This document shows, piece by piece, positions 50,683-58,709 of a stretch of 64,000 nucleotides of DNA. The stretch's first letter is position 1. The number at the start of each line of letters is the position of its first letter. The stretch spans positions 1 through 64,000 of the forward strand of contig NZ_JAIQZN010000007.1 in the NCBI RefSeq assembly GCF_023333585.1, given 5' to 3'. Below the pieces are notes generated by a model, which was given only the letters and a program-made list of their open reading frames with translations, did not search any database and was not told where the DNA came from. The DNA comes from Argonema antarcticum A004/B2. Lineage in GTDB: Bacteria; Cyanobacteriota; Cyanobacteriia; Cyanobacteriales; Aerosakkonemataceae. The position numbers and the translations under genes were made by a program.

Positions 50683-51758
50683 AGATAATCAGAGCCAAGG
50701 TTTATAAGATTTGCTTATTTTTGAGCGGCATGGTTTTAGTATTGACAGCCTGCGCCTCAGAGTCAACAACCTCAAAAGCGAAGATTGACGATCGAGCCAG
50801 TGCGGACAACACCTCAACAGAAAACTTAGGTATTCAACAGGTCGAGAGTAAATTAGTTAAACTCCCCTCAACCGAAGGCTCAGCTAAACAGGGTATTGTG
50901 CTGCCGGAAGTAAATCCTCTGGAACTGGAGGGAACACTGGCGATATCAGGATCTCCGGTAGTTTTGCCGATTAGTCAGGCTCTTGCTCAACGCTTTATCC
51001 AAGACGGCTACCCCAACAAGATCGCGCTCTCTGCTATTGATACCAGAGTTAGTTTCAAGCTACTTTGTGAGGATAAAAAGGTAGATATTGTCAATACGGT
51101 TCGCCCGATTACCAGTGAGGAGTTAGCCACCTGTGCTAAGTCAGGTATTAAGCCAATAGGCTTTCCAATTGCCATTGATGCAGTCACCATTGTAGTTAGT
51201 TCTCAGAATAAATTCGTCCCAAACAGTCTGACCCGCGACGAACTGGCAAAGGTATTCACTGTCGAAAAATGGTCAGATGTGAATCCTAAATGGCCAACGG
51301 AAGTGATTAAACGCATTATCCCAGCTGGGGTTAGTACTGGAGGCTCAGTTGACCTGTTTTCCCAAGCTATTCTCAAGGGAAATATCAGCCAAATTATTAA
51401 TGCTCCCAATACGATATTTTATGACTTTGTAGAGCAGTTGCACTCAGAAGCTTTAATCAATCCCTACATGATTGGCTTTTTAGAGTATGGCTCCTATATA
51501 CAAAACAGAGATAAGCTGAAGGCGATCGCTATTGATACAGTAGATCCTTTCCTGCCAGCATATCCTCTCACTCGTTCTTTGTACATTTATGCAGATGCCA
51601 AAGCGATTCGGAAACGACCCGAAGTAGAGGGGTTTGTTAATTATTACTTGACTTATGTGAGCGAAGAAGTTTCTAGTCTGGGCTACTTTCCCATCAAACC
51701 AACCGTGTTGAATGAGTCAAAAACTAAATTTTTGCAAGTGAAGGATAATAAGGAGTAG
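50679..51758 (+). CDS. PstS-like substrate-binding lipoprotein
   Basis: 359 residues. The lipobox is LVLTAC at about 21-26 (Cys lipidation), followed by a low-complexity linker and a PBP-like domain from about residue 85 (LAISGSPVVLPISQALAQRFIQDGY, VDIVNTVRPITSEELA, IPAGVSTGGSVDLFSQAIL). It resembles phosphate-binding PstS, but no pstCAB genes are near. Coupling to the MscS gene by ATGA suggests it serves that channel, perhaps as its periplasmic ligand sensor (inference). Confidence 0.8.
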   Translation: MKIIRAKVYKICLFLSGMVLVLTACASESTTSKAKIDDRASADNTSTENLGIQQVESKLVKLPSTEGSAKQGIVLPEVNPLELEGTLAISGSPVVLPISQALAQRFIQDGYPNKIALSAIDTRVSFKLLCEDKKVDIVNTVRPITSEELATCAKSGIKPIGFPIAIDAVTIVVSSQNKFVPNSLTRDELAKVFTVEKWSDVNPKWPTEVIKRIIPAGVSTGGSVDLFSQAILKGNISQIINAPNTIFYDFVEQLHSEALINPYMIGFLEYGSYIQNRDKLKAIAIDTVDPFLPAYPLTRSLYIYADAKAIRKRPEVEGFVNYYLTYVSEEVSSLGYFPIKPTVLNESKTKFLQVKDNKE

Positions 51759-51779
51759 TTTAGCCATAATTGACGAATC

Positions 51780-51891
51780 CAGGACTTACGCATTAGCCCC
51801 CCCGACCCCCCAAACCTGGGGGGAGAAAAAACTTATTCCCCCCAGATTTGGGGGGTTAGGGGGGCTAAATCAGGATTTTTGCGTAAGTCTT
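51780..51891. repeat. MITE-like element, family H, complete copy
   Basis: Ends AGGACTTACGCA and TGCGTAAGTCT are inverted. The inside is two palindromes of CCCCCC/GGGGGG words. Partial copies lie at 16151-16199 and around 40880-41072. Confidence 0.85.
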
Positions 51892-51923
51892 GGAATCAAA
51901 TTTTCTATTAAAAAAATCATAAA

Positions 51924-51947
51924 GGTGACTGGATTTTACCAGTCACC
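51924..51947. terminator. 9-bp perfect hairpin
   Basis: GGTGACTGG, loop atttta, CCAGTCACC, flanked by A-run on the left and CCTATTTAT on the right. It could end transcripts from the MscS/PstS-like operon. Confidence 0.5.
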
Positions 51948-51952
51948 CCTAT

Positions 51953-52088
51953 TTATAGCTAGGGACTAGGGGCTAAGAGTGCTAGGGGCGAGCGTTGAGG
52001 GAAGAGGGAAAAGCTTGACGAAGTAAGGGATTATGAACCAGAAGTAAGAGTTGGAGTTGCCCTAACCGACTTTCGTCGGTTGCTATAA
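51953..52088 (-). repeat. Dispersed element family A, copy 4 (inverted)
   Basis: TATAGCTAGGGACTAGGGG on the left and CGACTTTCGTCGGTTGCTATAA on the right. It is the reverse orientation of copies 1-3. It lies between the PstS-like gene and the convergent transpeptidase gene. Confidence 0.8.
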
Positions 52089-52114
52089 AAGGAGATGATT
52101 TCTGCAAGGCTAGA

Positions 52115-52699
52115 CTAGCGTTGTACTGTGACGGTTGTACCTACAGTCACCTGCTGGTATAAAGCCATAACATCCCGATTCCGCATACGCACGCAACCGT
52201 GGGAAACTGCCTGTCCGATCAGCTGTTCGTTCGGGGTGCCGTGAAATCCAATCATATTCTTACCGTCAGTCCAAAAAGCAATCCATCTAGGGCCTAAAGG
52301 ATTATTTGGCCCTGGAGGGATCACCTGTCCTGTCCAGGGATGTTCCCAAGCTGGATTTTGTAACATTTGTAGAACTTTAAAGGTGCCTGTAGGGGTTTCC
52401 CAACCTGCCTTACCTACAGCGATCGGGTAACTTGCTTGCACTTGATTGTCCCGATAAACATAGACGCGGCGATCGCTCAACTTGATCGTCAAATTAGTAT
52501 TTTGAGTGGGATTAAACCAGGATGGCTGTACAAAAGCAGGTATGTGACGCTGAAGTTGTGTCTCACTCTTCGTTGCCTCTTGAGTAGTTAGTATAGAGGC
52601 AGTAACCTGCCGCTGAGCTGAACTTAGTGAAATTACTGCCCCAAAGCAGAACAGCATCCAGTTTCGAGATAGGGATTCTCCTCTCACCATTCCTTTCAT
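52115..52699 (-). CDS. L,D-transpeptidase (YkuD/ErfK type)
   Basis: 194 residues. N-terminal signal segment (WMLFCFGAVISLSSAQ), then a YkuD domain from about 68: LTIKLSDRRVYVYRDNQV, GKAGWETPTGTFKVLQM, IGFHGTP (His153) and VSHGCVRM (His167, catalytic Cys169). It forms 3-3 cross-links or attaches proteins to peptidoglycan in the periplasm. Single gene, convergent with the PstS-like operon. Confidence 0.92.
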   Translation of the reverse strand: MKGMVRGESLSRNWMLFCFGAVISLSSAQRQVTASILTTQEATKSETQLQRHIPAFVQPSWFNPTQNTNLTIKLSDRRVYVYRDNQVQASYPIAVGKAGWETPTGTFKVLQMLQNPAWEHPWTGQVIPPGPNNPLGPRWIAFWTDGKNMIGFHGTPNEQLIGQAVSHGCVRMRNRDVMALYQQVTVGTTVTVQR

Positions 52700-53201
52700 C
52701 TATCATCCTTTGCAAACAATTCAAGCAGAGTTCAGACTTTTATTAGTTCATCGGCTACATATTATAGTATCTAAATATTGTCTTAATACTCTTTTAATCA
52801 AAATCCTGTATAGTATAGCTAGAATTCACGAGGCCAAAAACTTCGCTTTTTGGCTGTCATTAGTCGTTGGTCATTAGTCATGAATAATTGACAAATAACA
52901 ATGGATTACTGAGAATGAACTGCGGATTAAAGGTCGCGGACGCAAAAAGCTCACTTTCGGAGGGCGCAGAGTATCAATCGTTTGCTGGGCTGTTGATTCC
53001 CATTTATCCAGTTCTGTGGGCTTTGAAAAATCAAGGTTTCAAGACCTGTGCTGTAGAAAGGGCTGATATCTTTAGATAGAGTTGCTGCCAACCCAGCTGC
53101 GTTAAAATCTGGAGGATGTTCGGATTTTATCAGTTTTTTACCAACCAGGATTGAATAAACTGCTGAGTCAGTTGTACAATTTTCGTAAAAGTGAGGTTGT
53201 C
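52700..53201. other. Intergenic region, no supported gene
   Basis: It contains 'gtcattagtc' tandem words (about 52855-52885) and a 63-codon frame (52888-53079) with no recognisable feature and no ribosome binding site. The end (53180-53201) holds the ribosome binding site of the next gene. Confidence 0.5.
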
Positions 53202-53801
53202 ATGCGTCTTCAGAAAACAAAAGTATTGGCAGGTACAACGCTGTCGGTGCTGCTTTCCCTAGTGGCAGTATATCCGGCTCTAGCACGCCCATCTGGGAAA
53301 CAAGCAGAGGGACAAGCTCTAGCGCAGATCGATCGCATGAATAGCGCTAGCATGAGAGGCACGATCAAAAGTATTGTCGGCAACGTGGTAACGCTAGAGA
53401 TGCCGAACGGTGAAACCAAAGATGTTATGATAGGCCGAGCCGAAAGGGATCGCCTGGGATTGCGGCCTGGAATGGAAATTATGACATCCATGAAGGACGG
53501 TAATCTGATGGTTGAAGTTGTCAGTGCAGGCTCAGCATCTTCTACTTCAGCAGATACGACCAGCACCGAAGCTGCCAGTGAGGCAGAAATGACCACCAGA
53601 ACAGAAGGTCGCCGCGTGGTCGAAGAAACAACTATTCGCAGGAGTACTACGACTCCCTCTAGCGTCCAGCAAACCACCGAACAAACGACTGGTGATATGC
53701 AAGAGTCGAGACAGGTGGTAGATCAAAACACTGAGTCTACACCCGATACAACCTCTTCAGAAACAACTCAGCCGAGTCGGCCAGTAAGAGCCCTTTGGTA
53801 A
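53202..53801 (+). CDS. Secreted Ser/Thr-rich protein
   Basis: 199 residues from the ATG at 53202, chosen because GTGAGG precedes it by 5 nt and a Lys-led signal peptide begins there (KTKVLAGTTLSVLLSLVAVYPALA). The mature part has a small beta domain (about 45-105: MRGTIKSIVGNVVTLEMPNG, RDRLGLRPGMEIMTSMKDG) and a long disordered tail of Ser, Thr, Glu and Gln. No family recognised. Probably periplasmic or cell-surface. Confidence 0.65.
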   Translation: MRLQKTKVLAGTTLSVLLSLVAVYPALARPSGKQAEGQALAQIDRMNSASMRGTIKSIVGNVVTLEMPNGETKDVMIGRAERDRLGLRPGMEIMTSMKDGNLMVEVVSAGSASSTSADTTSTEAASEAEMTTRTEGRRVVEETTIRRSTTTPSSVQQTTEQTTGDMQESRQVVDQNTESTPDTTSSETTQPSRPVRALW

Positions 53802-53884
53802 CTTGTGGAGACTGGGGATTGGGGAAGTAAAAAGTACTTTTTTTCCAATCCCCAATTCTATTAATCAAAATTTGCGATCGACAT

Positions 53885-54009
53885 TAGACCCCTTGCATAA
53901 ATCGGAGAAGGGCGAAGCATTTGCGGATCAAAACCCTGATTCCATCGATAAATCCGGGCGCAAATGCTTCTCCCCTACAGCTAAAAATAGACTTTTGCAA
54001 GAGGTCTAT
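53885..54009. repeat. MITE-like element, family K, with nested family F core
   Basis: TTAGACCCCTTGCATAA on the left and TTTTGCAAGAGGTCTA on the right are inverted with two or three mismatches. Inside, GGGCGAAGCATTTGCGG pairs with CGCAAATGCTTC. Confidence 0.75.
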
Positions 54010-54017
54010 TGATAAAT

Positions 54018-54125
54018 TAAGTAGGTGGGCGTAAATAAACTGAACTCCCAGAAACCGGGTTTCTCTGAGAAACCCGGTTTCTAAGGGCCTGACAGTTTTA
54101 CGTTTAATGATGCCCACCTACTTAA
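54018..54125. repeat. MITE-like element, family I, copy 1
   Basis: TTAAGTAGGTGGGC on the left and GCCCACCTACTTAA on the right, 14-bp perfect ends. The central hairpin is AGAAACCGGGTTTCT/AGAAACCCGGTTTCT. The right TIR contains the TAA stop of the RNA ligase gene (54122-54124). A diverged copy lies at 57907-58010. Confidence 0.88.
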
Positions 54126-55192
54126 ATCTGAATAAGAGATAACAAGCTACCAATCGTCAGCGATTTTAACCCTTCTTTAACAGAATAAAATTTACCGCTA
54201 CGCAGACCGAAGAGAATTTTAGAGTAAGGCTTTGTCAGCGCTATACTAGCAAAGTCTTTTTGACTTTCTATAAATGCGATAGCCTGATAACTTTCTAGTA
54301 TTTCCTCTACTAAAGCGTCATATTTAGCTTTAATACGATTAAATACCGGAACTAAATCGGGAAAATAAGTTAAAAACTCCTCTCCTTCTGCGTTTACTAT
54401 TACCTCTAATAAGCGCTGCGGATGCAGACTGCCTTTTGTATGAGCCAAACCCACATATTCAGGCGATTTAACTTTCACCCGATTGAAGTTATCATCGCAG
54501 ACAATATACCCTTCTAATTCTAAAGGGTTTAAATTTTGAGATGCTGCTAATATAACATCCCAAGAATTAAAGTTAAAACGTTGTACGCATTGCCAACCAT
54601 ATTTTTCGGCAAATTGATCGGGGCTATCTTCCTTTAAGGTAGATAAATTTCTGACGCCATGTAATACGATCGCAGAGGTTTTAGGTATAACAATTATCGG
54701 ATTATAAGGCGTGATTAATTCAAACATGAAACAATAGTTCAATTCTTCAGGTAACCGATACTTTAGCTCGTTCCAGGTTTGCCAAAATAGCTGACCGAAC
54801 GTTAATTTATAAGCATTAACAAAGCCAGAAGCATCGGGAATGCCTGAACTGGAAACTTCCCACTCCGAAGCATAAGGATTAAAATATAACACCATTAAAG
54901 AGCCATCAAGTTTTTCATATATTTTTGCCGTAGACCAATCTATCTGGGCGGCATTAGGTTCACCATAATTGAAGAATTTATCAAATGGATAAGAAATGAC
55001 CGACCAATCTTTTGCTTCATCTAGGATAATCCCTCTAGATTGCTGCACTACTTTTTCACTTAATGGGGAGTAGATAGAATCATATTTTAGCAAAACTAAA
55101 TTAGGATAGATAGTATGCCTTTTTACCCTAATAAAAAATTCAGTAGTGAGACGATTTAATCCATATTCTGTTAAATGTTCAATTAGTTTCAT
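54122..55192 (-). CDS. RNA ligase, Rnl1-like nucleotidyltransferase
   Basis: 356 residues with the ordered motifs of ATP-dependent RNA ligases: YEKLDGS (motif I, Lys94 to be adenylylated), upstream RGIILDE (Arg53), FMFELI (motif III/IIIa, Glu158), LELEGYIV (motif IV, Glu227) and VKVKSPEY (motif V, Lys240/Lys242). It would seal or repair RNA ends in the cytoplasm. No polynucleotide kinase gene or phage gene is near. Flanked by a family A element directly before the ATG and a family I element at the stop. No ribosome binding site is visible because the repeat abuts the start. Confidence 0.85.
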   Translation of the reverse strand: MKLIEHLTEYGLNRLTTEFFIRVKRHTIYPNLVLLKYDSIYSPLSEKVVQQSRGIILDEAKDWSVISYPFDKFFNYGEPNAAQIDWSTAKIYEKLDGSLMVLYFNPYASEWEVSSSGIPDASGFVNAYKLTFGQLFWQTWNELKYRLPEELNYCFMFELITPYNPIIVIPKTSAIVLHGVRNLSTLKEDSPDQFAEKYGWQCVQRFNFNSWDVILAASQNLNPLELEGYIVCDDNFNRVKVKSPEYVGLAHTKGSLHPQRLLEVIVNAEGEEFLTYFPDLVPVFNRIKAKYDALVEEILESYQAIAFIESQKDFASIALTKPYSKILFGLRSGKFYSVKEGLKSLTIGSLLSLIQI

Positions 55193-55193
55193 A

Positions 55194-55296
55194 TATAGCT
55201 AGGGGCTCTTTTGCTAGGGACTAGGGTCAGAAGGCTTTATAATCCGCGAACGTTTCAGGAATTAAGAACGTCCTAATTACCTTGGCGGTTGCTATA
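55194..55296 (-). repeat. Dispersed element family A, copy 5 (inverted)
   Basis: TATAGCTAGGGG to GGCGGTTGCTATAA. It begins one base upstream of the ATG of the RNA ligase, so it supplies the whole 5' leader of that gene. The rest of the gap to 55488 (AT-rich, 'agtactttgtact' palindromes) has no gene. Confidence 0.75.
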
Positions 55297-55560
55297 ATTT
55301 TGCCCGATCTTAGGATCTGGAAAAAGCATACTACATTTATAGTACTTTGTACTATAAATTTATTTTAAGTACTTATACTCAGAAAAGCACTATAATTGCA
55401 GTCAAGTAGGGTATAATTGCTCCCAGTCTTAGATTTGAATCGCCGCCAAGACAACTGAGGGGCAACCCCAGGCGGATTTTGTGGCTTTGTGGATGTAAAG
55501 AGCATCTTAGGCACGGCTTCCCTGCCTAAATGTTCGATCGTTAAGGATGTCAGAGTAGGA

Positions 55561-56898
55561 ATGCAATTGGTAAATGGACTGCGACTAAGCCTAGCGGTGT
55601 CAGCTGCACGCACGATCGCTTCTCTTGTTCGCCTGCTGGGACTGGGTGCGGCTAGCGTTTTACCCGGAGAAATCGCCAGTCGCGTTCAGCCGCAGATACT
55701 GCAACTGCTGTGCCGCCAAGTGAAGCACGGCGTTATTTTTATCGTGGGTACGAATGGCAAAACCACCACGTCGCTGCTGTTGCGGACGATGCTGGAACGC
55801 CAAGGATGGCGGGTAGTTCATAATGCTACTGGTGCTAATTTGGTAAACGGGTTGATTGGCGCATTGCTGGAAAATACCAATTTGGCGGGTAAGGTTTCTG
55901 CTGATTACGCAATTCTGGAGGTGGATGAAAATATCTTGCCGTTGGTTTTGCACTCCTGTCAGCCTCGGATAATTTTATGTTTGAATTTGTTTCGGGATCA
56001 GCTCGATCGCTATGGAGAGGTAGATACGATTAGCCAGCGCTGGCAGAAAGCCATTTCACCGATGTCTTTGGAAACTGTCGTTATCGCAAATGCGGACGAT
56101 CCTACTCTTTCTCATTTGGGTCAGAAATTGCCCCAGCGCGTCTTATTCTTTGGCTTAAACGAGCCGAAATATTATCTTGATGAAATTCCCCATGCTGTTG
56201 ACTCAATTTACTGTCCTAGCTGCGGTCATTCGTTGAATTATCAGGGAGTTTATCTTTCTCACCAGGGTGATTTTGATTGTCCTAAGTGCGGTTTTACTAA
56301 GAGCAAACTAAGTATTGATAGCCGGGAATGGCCGCAAATTCTGATCGGTCTTTACAACAAATACAACACGCTGGCGGCGGTGTTAGTCGCCCAAGAAATT
56401 GGCATAGACGATCGGAACATTCGCGATAGTATCAAAGATTTCAAGGCGGCTTTTGGACGCGCTGAGGAATTAGAAATTGCTGGGAAGCGGGTGCGGATTT
56501 TATTATCTAAAAATCCCGTCGGAATGAACGAAACCATCCGTGCGGTAAACGAAATCAAGAGTGATGGCGGTGCGTCTACAACGCTGATGGTGCTAAATGA
56601 CAGAACGCCTGATGGTACGGATGTATCTTGGATTTGGGATGTGGATACAGAAAAGTTAGTGGCTTCGGGAGGAACTATAGTCGTGAGTGGCGATCGCGTC
56701 TACGATATGGCGCTGCGTCTGCGTTACAGCCAGAATGATGAGAACAACGGCTGCAAATTGATGATCGAAGAAGATTTAAAAGACGCGATCGCAACCGCAC
56801 TCGAATACACCCCAGATGGCGAAACGCTGCACATTTTGCCGACTTATTCAGCAATGCTTGAAGTGCGGGAATTGCTGATCGGACGGAAAATTCTGTAA
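55561..56898 (+). CDS. murT: Lipid II isoglutaminyl synthase, MurT subunit
   Basis: 445 residues from ATG 55561 (AGGA just upstream); the frame continues to 55489. Mur-ligase central domain with GTNGKTTTS (63-71), a four-Cys zinc ribbon (CPSC...CPKC, Cys218/221/240/243) inserted as in known MurT, and a C-terminal DUF1727 domain (VLNDRTPDGTDVSWIWDVD). With GatD it amidates D-Glu of lipid II to D-isoglutamine. gatD follows 186 bp downstream, separated by a MITE. Confidence 0.9.
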   Translation: MQLVNGLRLSLAVSAARTIASLVRLLGLGAASVLPGEIASRVQPQILQLLCRQVKHGVIFIVGTNGKTTTSLLLRTMLERQGWRVVHNATGANLVNGLIGALLENTNLAGKVSADYAILEVDENILPLVLHSCQPRIILCLNLFRDQLDRYGEVDTISQRWQKAISPMSLETVVIANADDPTLSHLGQKLPQRVLFFGLNEPKYYLDEIPHAVDSIYCPSCGHSLNYQGVYLSHQGDFDCPKCGFTKSKLSIDSREWPQILIGLYNKYNTLAAVLVAQEIGIDDRNIRDSIKDFKAAFGRAEELEIAGKRVRILLSKNPVGMNETIRAVNEIKSDGGASTTLMVLNDRTPDGTDVSWIWDVDTEKLVASGGTIVVSGDRVYDMALRLRYSQNDENNGCKLMIEEDLKDAIATALEYTPDGETLHILPTYSAMLEVRELLIGRKIL

Positions 56899-57046
56899 TA
56901 ATATCATATCCGGTTACATCGGCCTTGTCTGTGGTAATCATTGGTTGAATTTTTACCGCAGATGAAGAGAGATAAACGCAGATAAACACAGATAAGAACG
57001 ATCGCCGGAATTTTTTAGATAACCGATGCTACCGGACATGATATCA
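56899..57046. repeat. MITE-like element, family C, complete copy
   Basis: TATCATATCCGGTTACATCGG on the left matches the complement of the right end (TATCATGTCCGGTAGCATCGG) at 18 of 21 bases. The inside carries the 'acgcagataaacacagataa' words. It starts on the base after the murT stop and separates murT from gatD. A decayed copy lies at 12350-12516. Confidence 0.85.
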
Positions 57047-57084
57047 CCAATGACCAATGACTAATAACTAATAACTAATAACAA

Positions 57085-57900
57085 ATGATTAATGACAACA
57101 GAGAATTAACAATTGGTTGGTTGTATCCGACGCTGATGAGTACGTATGGCGATCGCGGTAACGCGATCTGCTTGCAACAACGCGCTCAATGGCGGGGATA
57201 TAATGTACAAGTATTGCCCCTCGATTTGCAATCAACAGTTGCAGATTTTCACAAAGTGGATCTATTAGTCGGCGGCGGCGCACAAGACAGACAGCAAGAA
57301 ATTGTGATGCGCGATTTGCGTGGTGCCAAAGCTGAGGCGTTGCGGGAGATAATTGAAGCTGGGACACCGGGAGTTTTTACTTGTGGGGCCCCTCAGTTGC
57401 TGGGCCATTATTACGAACCGGCGATCGGTCAAAGAATTGAAGGATTGGGATTATTTGATTTTGTGAGTAAGCATCCCGGTATCGATGCGCGGCGTTGTAT
57501 CGGTAATGTGGTATTTGAGATCACAGCATCTCGTTTAGCAAAGGAACTAGAAGCGATGCTGGGTAAACCCCCTGTGGTGATCGGGTTTGAAAATCATGGC
57601 GGTAGAACTTATTTGGGGAAGGTAGAAGCGCTGGGAAAAGCGATCGCAGGTTATGGCAATAATGGTGAGGATGGTATGGAAGGTGCATTTTATCGAAATG
57701 CGATCGCTACCTATTCTCATGGCCCAGTTTTACCGAAGAATCCCTTTTTGGCAGATTGGTTAATTCAGACAGCTTTGGCAGAAAAATATCAGATTTCCGT
57801 ATCCCTGTCACCGTTGGATGATACCCTGGCGTTGCAGGCGCGATCGGCGATGTTTAAGCGGTTGGGTGTTAGCGAATCTGTTGCTGCTGCAAAACGCTGA
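57085..57900 (+). CDS. gatD: Lipid II isoglutaminyl synthase, GatD glutaminase subunit
   Basis: 271 residues. A class I glutamine amidotransferase of the CobB/CobQ type: IGWLYPTLMSTYGDRGNAICL at the N-terminus, the nucleophile in GVFTCGAPQLLG (Cys100), GFENHGGRTYL, and the catalytic His in YSHGPVLP (His212). It releases ammonia from glutamine for MurT. The ATG at 57085 lies in 'aataacaaatg' repeat sequence with no clear ribosome binding site. Confidence 0.9.
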   Translation: MINDNRELTIGWLYPTLMSTYGDRGNAICLQQRAQWRGYNVQVLPLDLQSTVADFHKVDLLVGGGAQDRQQEIVMRDLRGAKAEALREIIEAGTPGVFTCGAPQLLGHYYEPAIGQRIEGLGLFDFVSKHPGIDARRCIGNVVFEITASRLAKELEAMLGKPPVVIGFENHGGRTYLGKVEALGKAIAGYGNNGEDGMEGAFYRNAIATYSHGPVLPKNPFLADWLIQTALAEKYQISVSLSPLDDTLALQARSAMFKRLGVSESVAAAKR

Positions 57901-57906
57901 TAGCAG

Positions 57907-58010
57907 GTAAGTAGATAGGCATAATTAAACGTAAAACAGCCGCGTCTTTAGAAACCCGGTTTCTTGGAGAAACCGGGTTTCTGGTTGTTCAAATTAGTAG
58001 AAAGAAAAAA
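57907..58010. repeat. Family I element, diverged copy
   Basis: AAGTAGATAGGCATAATTAA, then AGAAACCCGGTTTCT and AGAAACCGGGTTTCT, is the reverse complement of the copy at 54018-54125. The right end is degraded. It starts 6 bp after the gatD stop. Confidence 0.75.
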
Positions 58011-58036
58011 TACGCCTGGTTATTTGTACTTTGAGA

Positions 58037-58141
58037 TTATGATTCAGATTCTTTTTTTTGTGTTGCAATTCGACTCGCCTCACGCGCACGATAATATCTC
58101 CGGCGCTGTTCCACCAAATCCGCCTCTAATTTGGCATTCAT
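58037..58141 (-). CDS. Possible 34-residue charged helical protein
   Basis: ATG at 58141 to TAA at 58037 gives a product starting MNAKLEADLVEQRRRYYRAR and ending in KKESES. The sequence is a plausible amphipathic charged helix and follows the 68-residue gene on the same strand after 20 bp. It may be a true small protein or the remnant of a longer one; no ribosome binding site is evident. Confidence 0.3.
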   Translation of the reverse strand: MNAKLEADLVEQRRRYYRAREASRIATQKKESES

Positions 58142-58161
58142 TTAGGTTTGGATATAGATTT

Positions 58162-58368
58162 TTAGTTTGCCAAATCAACTAAAGCGTCTCGCTGGAACCT
58201 GACTACTCGTAATACTGAAATGCGATAATGCTCAGCCGTGAATACTGAGAGTGTAATATTGGCCTGATCCGGATCTATGATGCGTTTGACCGTGCAGATC
58301 TGCTTCTTGTTGTTGCAGTAGGCAACGATGCGATCGCCAACCTGGATATTCAACGCTTGTACTTTCAA
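58162..58368 (-). CDS. Small conserved beta-rich protein
   Basis: 68 residues: VQALNIQVGDRIVAYCNNKKQI, then CTVKRIIDPDQANITLSVFT and YRISVLRVVRFQRDALVDL. The pattern is a small SH3/KOW-like beta barrel. Function unknown to me. The ATG at 58368 has no clear Shine-Dalgarno. Confidence 0.55.
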   Translation of the reverse strand: MKVQALNIQVGDRIVAYCNNKKQICTVKRIIDPDQANITLSVFTAEHYRISVLRVVRFQRDALVDLAN

Positions 58369-58456
58369 TTGTTACTCAACTTCATTAAATAATTGGCTTA
58401 GCTAGCTGTATTCAGGGCTACCTGCTTGTATAGATAAGTGATTGCATAGCGGTTTT

Positions 58457-58512
58457 TTCCTTAGTGCGATCGGCAAGTTACTCCGCTTTTAATTTCCCTT
58501 TGCACTAAGGAA
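58457..58512. repeat. 11-bp perfect inverted repeat
   Basis: TTCCTTAGTGC (58457-58467) and GCACTAAGGAA (58502-58512). In the 58369-58709 gap it is followed by purine-rich 'ctgggggctgagg' tandem words (58625-58665). No gene is seen. Confidence 0.7.
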
Positions 58513-58709
58513 GCAAAAATGTATTGCTACATCTCACTTACCCAGCTATTACGATACTTTTTGATTATAGCACAAAAATAATCCCCCGGATCAAAATTAA
58601 TATTTTTTTTAAGATCGTTTATGGACTGGGGGCTGGGGGCTGAGGGCTGGGGGCTGAGGACTATTCTTTCTTTTAACTTTTGACTTTTGAATGAGTGACT
58701 TTTTTTGAC

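Noticed and set aside
52888-53079. 63-codon frame before the Ser/Thr-rich secreted protein gene
   Set aside because: No ribosome binding site and no domain; it starts in tandem-repeat sequence.
57964-58182. 72-codon plus-strand frame after gatD
   Set aside because: It begins inside a family I repeat and overlaps better minus-strand frames.
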